Shown one piece after another: positions 1-9,014 of a stretch of DNA of 64,000 nt. Positions within the stretch are counted from its first letter, which is position 1, and each line of letters starts with the position of its first letter. This stretch comes from Mesotaenium endlicherianum (taxonomy: Eukaryota; Streptophyta; Zygnematophyceae; Zygnematales; Mesotaeniaceae), in assembly GCA_009602735.1 (NCBI GenBank), contig WELA01013856.1, positions 475,787-539,786 of the forward strand. Reading direction: 5' to 3'. The position numbers and the translations under genes were made by a program. Under the pieces are notes generated by a model that worked only from the letters and a program-made list of their open reading frames with translations, did not search any database and was not told where the DNA came from.

Positions 1-505
1 AATGGCTTCTCGCCTTGGATTCAGATCTCTCTCAGTAAGCTGTACAAGAGAGTTGGCCTCGTTTCCGAATGCCGAACTCGAGAGCAATGCCTAGCATATG
101 TACATGGAATGAGTTTACTGTTCAACGGTCAGTGCGATGGCACCGCCTACCCGGGAGTTAACCACGTTGGTAGGACCTCGGTTAACCAAATCCACCGCCA
201 TCTCCCATCATCCCGAATAGCCATCCATCATAGGGATGTCATCTGGCCATTCATCTAGCATATCGCACTTAGATGCATATCAAGGCAGTTCGCTGCTACC
301 GAGTACGGAAGTCAGCTGGCTGTCAAAGAATGTGTCAGCAAGCTGACTTAAGTTGACTTCAGCCTGCTGCTTTCGGCCGAGTCATTAAACTGATAATTAT
401 GTAAAGTCCAGCAGACTGACTATTAACTAAAGTTCAGCAGGCTGAACTTAATTAACTATTATATTTAAATGAATATTATATCCACTAATATACTGATTCA
501 TTACA
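1..505 (-). repeat. 3' LTR of the retrotransposon, partial
   Basis: Positions 1-505 match 8063-8568 almost base for base; the copy is truncated by the window start and lacks about 215 bases. It follows the polypurine tract directly. Differences from the other LTR cluster at about positions 340-385. The U3 part carries several related palindromic motifs built on CAGC and GCTG. Confidence 0.95.
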
Positions 506-520
506 ATCCCTCCAACTTAA
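506..520 (-). other. Polypurine tract for plus-strand priming
   Basis: On the minus strand TTAAGTTGGAGGGAT abuts the LTR start TGTAATG. A purine-rich run immediately upstream of the 3' LTR is the standard RNase H-resistant primer for plus-strand DNA synthesis in LTR retroelements. Confidence 0.8.
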
Positions 521-618
521 CTTGTTGTCGCCTCGACAACATTAAACTGCAGAAATTTTAAATAAGGGAACTGAACCCGACCAGCCTCCCTTACTGACTG
601 CCTCTTCAGCGTGTCACC

Positions 619-2295
619 TTAAGGGGTTGTTCCTGGGGCTTCAGGGTCAGGAGACGGAGATCTGGACCTAGATCTGGACAGCCCTCTAGGTCTGTCAGCT
701 GGCCTTCTAAAGAACCCTGTTTGCTCTAAAGTTGGCCCTCGGGGAGAACGGAGGATGGTGGCCTGCTCTTCAACTATTTGGGTGTTGATTCCCACATAGA
801 CAGGCATTCCAGTAGGATGCTGAAATACATTGGCTAGAGGTACATGCCCCTGAGCGGAGGGGGAGGCTGGCATACCTCTGGCCCACCCGCGTGTCCCTCT
901 TCTGGCACCCCTGTCCTCTGGGGATTTCTGTCTGTGTCTGCTGCCCAGTACAGTCAGATCAGCTTCTTCCCCTGCTTGGGCAGGTGGGCTGGGGGAGCGA
1001 GCGCGGGGTCCAGTTGTCGCCATAACGGGGATCACATTCCACACACCTGATCGTGGTTCTTTAGGAAGTGCCACTGCCTCTCCCTGGGTATCCTGAGTAC
1101 CTGCTGCTGATGCTTCTCCTCTGCCTTGTTCTCCTTCCTCATCCTCCTCATCCTCCTTCTCGGAGAGAGTAGGGGTCTCGTCCACAAAGTCGTCCTGCTC
1201 CCTAGTAGACATGAAGTAGTCTACCGACCTCCCTTTCTTAGGGCGCGCTGGAGGTTGCTTGGCCTTCAGCCTACTGATATCTATCCGGCCTGCATTCTTT
1301 GCCCATTTGACAAAGGCATGCTTTCCCTTAGAGAAGTAGTCTCTTCCCCTCCTCCTATGTTCCTTGGTCTCTGCATTCATATTGCTCAGGCATCCATTCA
1401 GCCTGGGGTCCCAAGGGGCAATGTGAGGTGGTAGGATGAGATAGCCGTCTAGGCCATAGTGGAAGTCATCCGGTTGGGCTCGGTCACACTCCTGCTTCTT
1501 ATTTGTGACGGTCATCCACCTCCAGTCTGTTGGCTGCTGGTAGTACTGGGGTCCGTGCTCAGCCTTCCTCAGTTTACACGGGAACCAGTGGGGAGAGAAC
1601 ATCTGCTGTCCTGCTTCCCTGGCCAAGTACTCCCAGCTCCTTCTCTCAACTTCATTGTAAGCTGGCAGGAGTGTGAGGTAGAATACCGTATCCTTAAAGC
1701 TATCGGGCCGCATGCTCACCATCCGGATGAGTCTCTGATCTCCCACTATTCCCGGTATGGGGACCGGCTTGTCCTCTGAATCATCTGCGAGATACCGGGC
1801 CTGCTCTGCTGTATAGCCCACCATCTTAGCATAATCTTCGTAAAGGACCACGCCGGTGTGTGTCTCGATGTACCTGTCCAGTGCTGTAGCTCCTTCCTTC
1901 TGTAGCAGTGTTGTCTGTTCCAGCCTGTTGATCTCCTGGGCTGCCAGCAATGCTTCCTTCAGGTTATCGAAGTTTTGGCCACCCACCACAGTATACCTGT
2001 AAGTGGCCAAGCTCTTCTGTCTGTCCGCTTCAATCTTTTTTCTTTTCTCCTCTTCTGCCGCTGCCGCTTCTTCTTGCTGTTTCTTCTGTCTCTCCTCCTC
2101 AGCCTTCCTGAGGTTTTCCGCTTCCTGATCCTTCTTCCTCTGTGCCTCTTCTGCCGCCTCTTGTTGTTTGCGGACCCTTTCTTGTTCTCTCCTGGTGAGG
2201 GACGTCGCCGCCAGCTCCTTCTGGTATTGCTCCATTGTCCTCCTGGCTTCTTCTGCCTTGCGCTTTCTGTCCTCCTTTTGTGTGGTGGGCGCCAT
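619..2295 (-). CDS. Retrotransposon third ORF, coiled-coil protein of unknown function
   Basis: A 558-residue open frame lies between pol and the 3' LTR on the element's coding strand. The start chosen is the ATG at 2295, directly after a strong splice acceptor; an in-frame ATG at 2304 lies inside the presumed intron end. Visible parts: residues about 5-100 are very rich in Glu, Lys, Arg, Gln and Ala and look like a long coiled coil. Residues about 105-360 form a more globular, Trp/Tyr/Pro-containing region that I do not recognise. An acidic stretch follows, and the C-terminus is Arg-Ser-Pro rich with an SRSRSRSPSP tail. There is no signal peptide or membrane segment, so it is not an obvious envelope protein. 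The position matches the extra or env-like ORF of some plant Ty3/gypsy elements. The frame is intact although pol is broken. The function is unknown; RNA or nucleoprotein binding is only a guess from the RS tail. Confidence 0.8.
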   Translation of the reverse strand: MAPTTQKEDRKRKAEEARRTMEQYQKELAATSLTRREQERVRKQQEAAEEAQRKKDQEAENLRKAEEERQKKQQEEAAAAEEEKRKKIEADRQKSLATYRYTVVGGQNFDNLKEALLAAQEINRLEQTTLLQKEGATALDRYIETHTGVVLYEDYAKMVGYTAEQARYLADDSEDKPVPIPGIVGDQRLIRMVSMRPDSFKDTVFYLTLLPAYNEVERRSWEYLAREAGQQMFSPHWFPCKLRKAEHGPQYYQQPTDWRWMTVTNKKQECDRAQPDDFHYGLDGYLILPPHIAPWDPRLNGCLSNMNAETKEHRRRGRDYFSKGKHAFVKWAKNAGRIDISRLKAKQPPARPKKGRSVDYFMSTREQDDFVDETPTLSEKEDEEDEEGEQGRGEASAAGTQDTQGEAVALPKEPRSGVWNVIPVMATTGPRARSPSPPAQAGEEADLTVLGSRHRQKSPEDRGARRGTRGWARGMPASPSAQGHVPLANVFQHPTGMPVYVGINTQIVEEQATILRSPRGPTLEQTGFFRRPADRPRGLSRSRSRSPSPDPEAPGTTP

Positions 2296-2296
2296 C

Positions 2297-2326
2297 CTGC
2301 ACATGTAACCAGGGCACAAGTTAGTA
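2297..2326 (-). promoter_or_regulatory. Predicted 3' splice site for the third ORF
   Basis: On the minus strand an exact TACTAAC (2326-2320) is followed 24 bases after the branch A by ATGTGCAG (acceptor AG ends at 2297), and the ATG of the third ORF starts at 2295. Branch site, distance and acceptor all fit the spliceosomal consensus, suggesting this ORF is expressed from a spliced subgenomic mRNA. The donor has not been identified; a leader donor near the 5' LTR is expected. Confidence 0.6.
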
Positions 2327-2501
2327 GGATATGGACCTTTGTCATAGGGATTGCAGGAAGTATGTTAGTATTTAGTATAGTGGCTTCGCTGCTGTTTACC
2401 TTACAGGATGATTGCTAAAAGTTGACGTAGTTGCGATGCGCTACACATAAACGTATGAGTGTGTTTTTATCGCTCTCGCTCACTAACTGTCATATATTTT
2501 C

Positions 2502-2514
2502 CCCTCCAACTTAA
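2502..2514 (-). other. Second copy of the polypurine tract
   Basis: Thirteen bases, TTAAGTTGGAGGG on the minus strand, are identical to the tract at 508-520 beside the 3' LTR. This copy sits about 50 bases after the pol stop and before the third ORF, where a terminal tract would lie in an element lacking that ORF. It may be a central polypurine tract or a relic of how the ORF was acquired. Confidence 0.6.
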
Positions 2515-2562
2515 ATGGAGACAGGACCGCCTGTCACCTTCCCGTGTCAACTGAAATGACAG

Positions 2563-5500
2563 TTATGGAGGGACTCCAGCGGCCCGAAGGTGGAACCGTG
2601 TCAACGCCCCTTTGGCATTGGTCAAGTGGTCCTTAAACTCCCAAGTGTCCCCAGAGGCATCGTAACCCTTCCATCGAATGAGGTATTTCATGACATATTT
2701 AGACGATCGACGGACCGAGCGAGCGTCTAAAATCTCATCGACCTCATATTCCTCAGGGTCGCCGTCCCGGACAGCGGGGACCGGTCCCGGTTGGACAGGG
2801 AACCGACCTGTGAACAGTGTATCACCTTTGATGTACGGTTCCAGGAAGGAGACATTAAAGACCGGGTGCCCCTTGTATTCAGCTGACATGTTCAGTTTGT
2901 AAGCATTCTGACCGACACGACGGACCACCGAATATGGACCGACCCAGACAGGGCCAAGCTTTTTCTTGACCACACCAGGGAGGTACAGGTGCTGAGAATG
3001 CAGTTTGACTAAATCCCCCTTGGAAAATGTCAGTTCCCGACGGTGTTGATTAGCGTATTTTTGTTGGTTTTCTTGGGCCGTGTGCAAGTTTCGTTGGACT
3101 TCTGACAGGGTGTCAGCAAACTCCTGAGTTAACTGGAGGGAGACCGGGTTGTCAATCCCTTCAGGGTGAGTTAAAGATTCCCCTAGCACATCTAGAGGAG
3201 ACTTAGGGACTCTACCCAGGCTGAGTTCAAAAGGAGTTTTGCCCGTTGACGCGTGCACCGCACTGTTGACCGCAAACTGAATTTGAGGCAACAGGTCATC
3301 CCAATTATCTTGTTTTTGGTTAATATATGCTCTCAGCACTTCTTGCAGAACTCGGTTAGTTCTTTCAGTCTGCCCATCAGTCTGGGGGTGGTTTGCTGTG
3401 CTGAGCAGCTGTTTGACTCCCATTAACCCCATTAAAGCTCTCCAGAACTTAGAGGTGAATTTTGAGTCTCTGTCTGAGATGATATTAGAAGGGAGCCCAT
3501 GTTGGCATACTACATGGTTGTAAAACTGTCTCGCTGTTTCGAGTGCAGTCACTTTGACAGTTGTGGGGATAAAAATGACCATTTTTGTCAGTTTATCCAC
3601 GACTACCAGTATTGAATCATGCCCGTTGGCAGTTCTTGGTAGTGAGACCACCCAGTCCATGGATATAGTTTCCCAGCGTCCCGCTGGGATGGGCAGCGGT
3701 TGCAAGAGACCTCCGGGTGGTGTGTGCCGAGACTTATTTCTCTGACACTGGTCACAGGACTTGACATATTTCAAGACCTCCCGGGGTAACCCCTCCCAAT
3801 GATAATGTTTTGCCAGTTTGCCAACAGTTTTGGCCTGCCCCAAATGTCCACCCTGGAGACTGTCATGAGCTTGACTCAGTAAGAGAGACCTTATTTCCAA
3901 GTTATTAGGAATGACCAGCTTCAGCCTGCCTGAAGTGGTTTCAGTCACCCAGACCCCTCCCTTGAGCTTATGCCCGAGTGTGGTAGCACGACACATACCA
4001 GTAGTGGGGCTGGGCTCAAATGTTGGGTCAAAAAGGTAGGCTTTCCTAAGTTGTTCAAGGAAGGACTTTTTCACCTTTAGTGAAGTGAGTGCACACAGGA
4101 CTTTATCTACAGCATGCTGACTAAAGTTCCGTTCTTGCAAGTCAGGTCTTCTAGAGAGTGCATCAGCAGGATTCAACTTCCCTGGTTTGTAGTCGATCTG
4201 GACTTGGAACTGCTCCAGCATCTGGCTCCAGCGGTTCTCCCTCCTCGACAGCTTGGACTTCTTCTGAAAGTGGGTCAGAGCTAGATGATCTGTAATCACC
4301 TTAAAAGCTTTACCATGTAAGTATGCTCTCCACTGTTTGAGTACATGAATGATAGCTAGCAGCTCTTTATCATGCACTGAGTAATTAATCTCCGCTGGAT
4401 TAAATTTCATAGACTCATACAACACAGGATGCCACTCCTGCCGTACCTTACCATCCTTTGTGGTTTTGTCAGCAGGCTGCAACAAAATAGCACCCATGGC
4501 AAAATCAGAGGCATCAGTAACCACCTGCACCGGTTTGCTGGGGTCATACACGGCTAGCACTGGGGCAGAACAAAGGGCATCTTTAAGGGTCTGGAAGGCA
4601 GCCTGCTGTTTTTCCCCCCACACATACCCGAGGTCTTTCTTAGTAAGGTCAGTCAGTATACTGGCCTTTGTGGAATAATTCTCAATAAATCTCCTATAGT
4701 AGTTAGCCAACCCGAGTAAGGATCTAACTTCAGAGACAGACTGTGGTACTGGTCAGTCCCTTATGGTCTGGACTTTCTTAGGATCCACACTGATGCCCTC
4801 TTTACTGACAACGTGGCCTAAGAATTCAATACTTTCCTTAAAGAAATCACACTTGCTCATTTTAGCATGTAAGTGATTCGTTCTTAGAGTGTCCAGGACT
4901 GTCTCTAAGTGTTCAGCGTGCTAAGCTTCATCTTCAGAGAAAATTAAAATATCATCCAGGAAAACTTGCACAAACTTATCCAAATAAGGTTTGAAAATGT
5001 CATTCATAGCACCCATGAAGGTAGCGGGAGCATTAGTCAGTCCAAATGGCATCACGTTGAACTCATAGTGTCCATAACGTGTTCGGAAGGCAGTCTTGTG
5101 TTTATCCCTCTCAGCAATTCTGATTTGATGATGACCACTCTTAAGATCTATCTTACTGAACACCTTAGAACCAGACAGGGTATCACCCTGGATAAAGCAT
5201 ACTTGTTCTTTACTGTAATTCTGTTCAGGGCTCTGTAATCCACACACATCCGCATACTGCCATCCTTTTTCTTAACAAATAGGATAGGTGCGCCGTACGG
5301 TGATTTACTGGGAGAAATGTAATCATTTTCCTCCAGCTCTGCAATCTGTGTTTTCAACTCCTCACTCTCCAAATAAGACAAGCCATACGTGCGTTGCCAG
5401 GGTGGCTGGCTACCAGGTAATAGATCAATCCTATGATCTACTTCCCTTTTAGGGGGTAGTCCTGGAGGCATGTTAAACACATCAGTGTACTGAGCAACAA

Positions 5501-6352
5501 TTTTTGCAGCAGTAGGGTGCTCCGGAGGGCTTACCTTTTTCTCAACCACTTCTTCAGGTTGAGGAGGTACCTCTCTTAGCAGCAGACAGAACATTCTGTC
5601 TTCCTTCTGGTTCCAGCTTTTGACGAACTCCATTGCATTCAGCAACTTGCATCCTTCTGGAAGCCTCTTCTTTTCCTTCATTTGCCATCCACACAGGACA
5701 AGAGGAAGAGCACTGGTGGGTGCCAAGTCAGTCTGCCCATCACTGGCTCCTCTCACTTTAACTGTACCTCTGCTCCAACACACTTCAGCTTGATGTCTAT
5801 TAAGCCAGGACCTGCCTAGCACGAGATCATAAAAGCCAGTGTTGAGTACCTCAAATGTAAGCGTTTCAGTTAGAACTGCAATGCCAGAACCTAACTGGAC
5901 CTCAATAGGCTTGGTTATAACTCCTCCCGGGATACTTGAGGCATCTCCAAGGAATATTTTTCTATTCCCTTGGGTGACAGTAGGCAGCCTTAGCCGCTTA
6001 ACTAAGTCCTTGTGAATAAAAGTATGTGACGCCCCTCCGTCAACAAATGCCCTCACCTTCCTACCTGCAATCATGCAATGCAGTAGGATAGGGGGGACTG
6101 TCTTTTCCTGACTTTCGCATTGTTCTCCTGACGTAGCAAAGAAATGTTGGACATCAGGTGGAACAAGAGCATCCAGAGTGTGCACTCTCTGGACGTCTAT
6201 ATTACTGATGGTCTCCTTTATCTGTTTGTCAGGCATGCATAGTGAATCCAGTTCAGCAGGACCCATAATACCTGCTACGAGGGCAGCTAGTGACGACTCA
6301 CTATCTCTAGCATCCTCACAGTCAGTAGACTGGATTACTGACTGTTGCTGTC
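2563..6352 (-). pseudogene. pol: pol: protease, reverse transcriptase, RNase H, integrase, chromodomain (broken)
   Basis: The frame is entered by -1 shift from gag at 6353. Domains in order: retropepsin with [11 protein letters not shown] (Gly in the middle of the D-S/T-G triad; I recall such variants in plant elements); reverse transcriptase with [30 protein letters not shown] and the FLDDILIFS catalytic box; RNase H beginning near [16 protein letters not shown]; integrase zinc-binding HHCC (CDQCQRNK) and DD35E core ([17 protein letters not shown]); and a C-terminal chromodomain ([20 protein letters not shown]). Three lesions are seen, all in or next to RT: a short deletion with frameshift after KYALSR at about 5190-5200, an in-frame TAG at 4921-4923 and a TGA replacing a Trp codon at 4753-4755. 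Downstream RNase H and integrase are open (2563-4710). The copy cannot make a full polyprotein. Confidence 0.95.
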
Positions 6353-6359
6353 TTTTAAA
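6318..6359 (-). promoter_or_regulatory. Programmed -1 ribosomal frameshift signal, gag to pol
   Basis: On the minus strand the heptamer T TTA AAA (6359-6353) is in the gag frame and fits X XXY YYZ. After a 7-nt spacer (6352-6346) comes a perfect 10-bp hairpin: ACAGTCAGTA (6345-6336), 8-nt loop, TACTGACTGT (6327-6318). The gag TAA (6337-6335) lies at the base of the loop. The -1 frame is open from the slip point through the protease. All three elements of a canonical -1 frameshift cassette are present with normal spacing. Confidence 0.85.
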
Positions 6360-7813
6360 GGCTGGTCTTTTCTCTCGACCTTAGGCAGGTGCTTGACCGG
6401 ACACTGTTCTCTGTAGTGGCCTTTCTGCTGACAATGGTAGCAAGTAGATTTTGCTGAGGCTGGTCTCGGCTTAGTCCTACCACCACCCCTTCCATAGCCA
6501 CCTCGAGAGGGACCACCTCTACCTCTAGACTGAATAGCATTGTACTCATACTCATATTCATCACCCTGATTATCCTCAGCCTGGTCTCCTTCAACTGCAT
6601 TGTAGGAACCGTGGGGCTTTTTGACAATCTTAGACACCAAAGCGTTACTCTGGCGCTTGTGATTGAACTGCTGCTGATCCCAGGCGTCAGCATCCTGGAT
6701 CAAGTCAGCCAGTTTCTCATACTTTTTCTCAGCAAAATGACCAGAGACCTCGGATTTCAAGCCATACCTGAAGTATGCTATCCTATACCGTTCTGGCAAA
6801 TCAGGCTGCTTCATCATGTTCTCTTGGAACTTTTGAGCAAACTCAGCAACTGAAGTGGTCTGCTTCAGTGTCAGGGAGATCATCGCATAGATAGCTTTCT
6901 CCTGCTGGTTGATGACATCAAACTTCTCATGCAACTTCTCGACAAACTCTACCCACGTAGGGTCACCGAGTTGCCGAGCCTTACGCTCTTCCTTCCAGTA
7001 AAGCCACCAGTCTGCGGCACTGCCTTTCAGTAGCGCACCGGTGTGCCTGACCTTCTCGTAATCTTGCAGTTCTGGGTAGTTCTCCAGCCACTGCTCAACA
7101 TCCGCGAGAAACTTGATCAGGTAATATTTTCTGTTTCCCTCAGGATCATAGTCCTGGGGAGGTTTCGGCTTGGGCTTACTAGGCCCTCGGCCACCACCAC
7201 TAGTGGTGTGAGACCCCAGTTGGTCTCTGTCCCGGAGTAGGGACATTATGATTCTTTTGTCCTCCTGCTGGGACTGATACATGGTCGCCATTTGCGACTG
7301 CATCTGAACGAACAATGCTCCCAAGTCTACATTTTGGGGTGGTAGATTAGCAAATGCAGCAGCAGCATTGGCATCTACTCGCTGAGTAGTGTCCTCAACA
7401 ATCCCTCTCGCTCCTGCAGCAGCAATTCCTGCCGCATTCAGCCGGTCACGTATTTGACCTAGGGGTACATTGAGTTGTACGGCAGGAGGTGGGTTCAGAA
7501 CATTGGCCCTTGATGCCATAAGTTCTTCAACAGTGCGCTCGTCAGCTGGCTGTCCTTCCCTCCTTTGTATATCTTCAGCGGCCTTTGCTACTTGTTCAGC
7601 TTCTAGTCTGGCTATCTCCTCCTCAGCTTGCTGAGCTGCGACTGAGGCAATAGCAGCTGCCTCATCTGCAGCCTCCCTAGCTGCAGTATCCGCTACTGCT
7701 TCCGAATAGGTACGGTTTCCCGCTACATGGCTTTCCGCCTGGTTTTCGACATTCTCGTTATCCTGGTTCTCCATGTCTCGGGAGTTGCTAGTTTGAGACC
7801 TTGTCCTTACCAT
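6335..7813 (-). CDS. gag: Gag polyprotein with zinc knuckle
   Basis: Intact frame of 492 residues starting at an ATG (7813) 18 bases after the primer binding site and ending in TAA inside the frameshift hairpin. The N-terminal third is Ala/Glu/Gln rich; residues about 250-355 hold the retrotransposon gag core with [15 protein letters not shown] and [14 protein letters not shown]; a Gly/Arg-rich stretch precedes one CCHC zinc knuckle, [14 protein letters not shown], at about residues 458-471. Gag forms the virus-like particle and binds genomic RNA through the knuckle. The frame is undamaged in contrast to pol, so this copy could still supply Gag in trans. Confidence 0.94.
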   Translation of the reverse strand: MVRTRSQTSNSRDMENQDNENVENQAESHVAGNRTYSEAVADTAAREAADEAAAIASVAAQQAEEEIARLEAEQVAKAAEDIQRREGQPADERTVEELMASRANVLNPPPAVQLNVPLGQIRDRLNAAGIAAAGARGIVEDTTQRVDANAAAAFANLPPQNVDLGALFVQMQSQMATMYQSQQEDKRIIMSLLRDRDQLGSHTTSGGGRGPSKPKPKPPQDYDPEGNRKYYLIKFLADVEQWLENYPELQDYEKVRHTGALLKGSAADWWLYWKEERKARQLGDPTWVEFVEKLHEKFDVINQQEKAIYAMISLTLKQTTSVAEFAQKFQENMMKQPDLPERYRIAYFRYGLKSEVSGHFAEKKYEKLADLIQDADAWDQQQFNHKRQSNALVSKIVKKPHGSYNAVEGDQAEDNQGDEYEYEYNAIQSRGRGGPSRGGYGRGGGRTKPRPASAKSTCYHCQQKGHYREQCPVKHLPKVERKDQPLKDSNSQ

Positions 7814-7830
7814 ACAAAGAAGACTGTGAT

Positions 7831-7846
7831 AACTGCTCCGATACCA
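7831..7846 (-). other. Primer binding site
   Basis: The minus strand reads TGGTATCGGAGCAGTT one base inside the 5' LTR end. TGGTATC.GAGC is complementary to the 3' end of initiator tRNA-Met, the usual primer of plant-lineage LTR elements; one position differs from the commonest plant form. Confidence 0.8.
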
Positions 7847-7847
7847 C

Positions 7848-8568
7848 TGAAATGAATCGACTTACCAAATAGGCGATTAACAATTAATAAAGATCTTTAT
7901 ATCAGCAAGTAATCTTGATGGTAATTTCCGTTAACTGGTTAAACGGCAAAGGACAATACACTAGCAGTGAATAATACTCGTAAGTCAAATGCGAGTAAAC
8001 TAGCATCAATAATGCAAATCAGTAAACTCATACATAAGCAAGGTTAGAAGACAGTGCGTATCAATGGCTTCTCGCCTTGGATTCAGATCTCTCTCAGTAA
8101 GCTGTACAAGAGAGTTGGCCTCGTTTCCGAATGCCGAACTCGAGAGCAATGCCTAGCATATGTACATGGAATGAGTTTACTGTTCAACGGTCAGTGCGAT
8201 GGCACCGCCTACCCGGGAGTTAACCACGTTGGTAGGACCTCGGTTAACCAAATCCACCGCCATCTCCCATCATCCCGAATAGCCATCCATCATAGGGATG
8301 TCATCTGGCTATTCATCTAGCATATCGCACTTAGATGCATATCAAGGCAGTTCGCTGCTACCGAGTACGGAAGTCAGCTTGCTGTCAAAGAATGTGTCAG
8401 CAAGTTGACTTATATGGACTTTCAGCCTGCTGCTTTCGACTGAGTCATTAAACTGATAATTATGTAAAGTCCAGCAGACTGACTATTAACTAAAGTTCAG
8501 CAGGCTGAACTTAATTAACTATTATATTTAAATGAATATTATATCCACTAATATACTGATTCATTACA
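7848..8568 (-). repeat. 5' LTR, complete
   Basis: 721 bases, bounded by the primer site on one side and by the end of identity with the left LTR on the other. Ends are TGTAATGAATC and TTCATTTCA (minus strand). AT-rich U3 with TATAATA-like stretches near 8520-8550 and a cluster of palindromes such as AGTTCAGC-AG-GCTGAACT. It should contain the element's promoter and polyadenylation signals; the exact start site is not visible. Confidence 0.93.
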
Positions 8569-9014
8569 GAAAGCCAAGTTGGCCGCTTGCTCTATCACTA
8601 GGAAGGACACTGCAAACTGTGCATACTGTTGATGTAGACATTACTACATTGACAAATGACCTTACGGAGGCATTAAAACAACTAGAAATTGACTAGACAA
8701 ATGCCGCACAGTAAGACAATGCTACTGAATGTGTCAAGGAATTGCAGAATGTTCGTGCAGACTTGTCAAATAGAGTGCTGCATGTTTAAGTTTGGCACGC
8801 AAATAAGTTGCATGAGCTTCTGCTGGTGGTGGGAGTGTCATTAATGAAGTCAGTTGGTTGGTTATAAGCTTCATATGGAAGTTGGGGATGACCGACTTTA
8901 TCCTAATCACAGTTTGCGCTGTTACTTAAGCTGCTTGAAGCACGCTTTCTTAAGTACCACAATATTGGAGTGCACTCATATGTGCATTTTGTTTGTTGAA
9001 AGAACGAATCAGTG
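8569..9014. other. AT-rich flank with no gene seen
   Basis: Sequence right of the retrotransposon. Short coding-like pieces interrupted by stops on the plus strand; nothing identifiable. Confidence 0.4.

Larger units (their letters stand above)
1..8568 (-). mobile_element. Ty3/gypsy chromovirus LTR retrotransposon (left LTR cut by window edge)
   Basis: Read on the minus strand the order is 5' LTR, primer binding site, gag, protease-RT-RNaseH-integrase-chromodomain, an extra ORF, polypurine tract, 3' LTR. The LTR begins TGTAATGAATC and ends TTCATTTCA on the minus strand, giving the usual TG..CA ends. The right LTR is complete (7848-8568); the left one is visible only for its first 505 bases. 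By hand count the two LTR copies differ by about 8 substitutions and one 1-base indel over 505 bases, about 98 percent identity, so insertion was fairly recent. Integrase before the element's end and a C-terminal chromodomain place it in the chromovirus branch of Ty3/gypsy. Pol carries a frameshift and two stops, so this copy is not autonomous. The left flank is outside the window, so a target-site duplication (expected beside GAAAG at 8569-8573) cannot be checked. Confidence 0.96.

Noticed and set aside
844-2418. Plus-strand open frames antisense to the third retrotransposon ORF
   Set aside because: They mirror the low-complexity Glu/Lys codons of the minus-strand ORF and have no content of their own.
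6020-6060. Protease DGG instead of DSG/DTG as a loss-of-function lesion
   Set aside because: From memory, plant Ty3/gypsy proteases show variation at this middle position, so it is not counted among the pol lesions.
6355-6693. Extra minus-strand frame overlapping the end of gag
   Set aside because: It lies in the third frame, not the -1 frame used by pol, and has no recognisable domain.
8054-8320. Plus-strand frame within the right LTR
   Set aside because: The same sequence occurs in the other LTR; it is non-coding repeat DNA.
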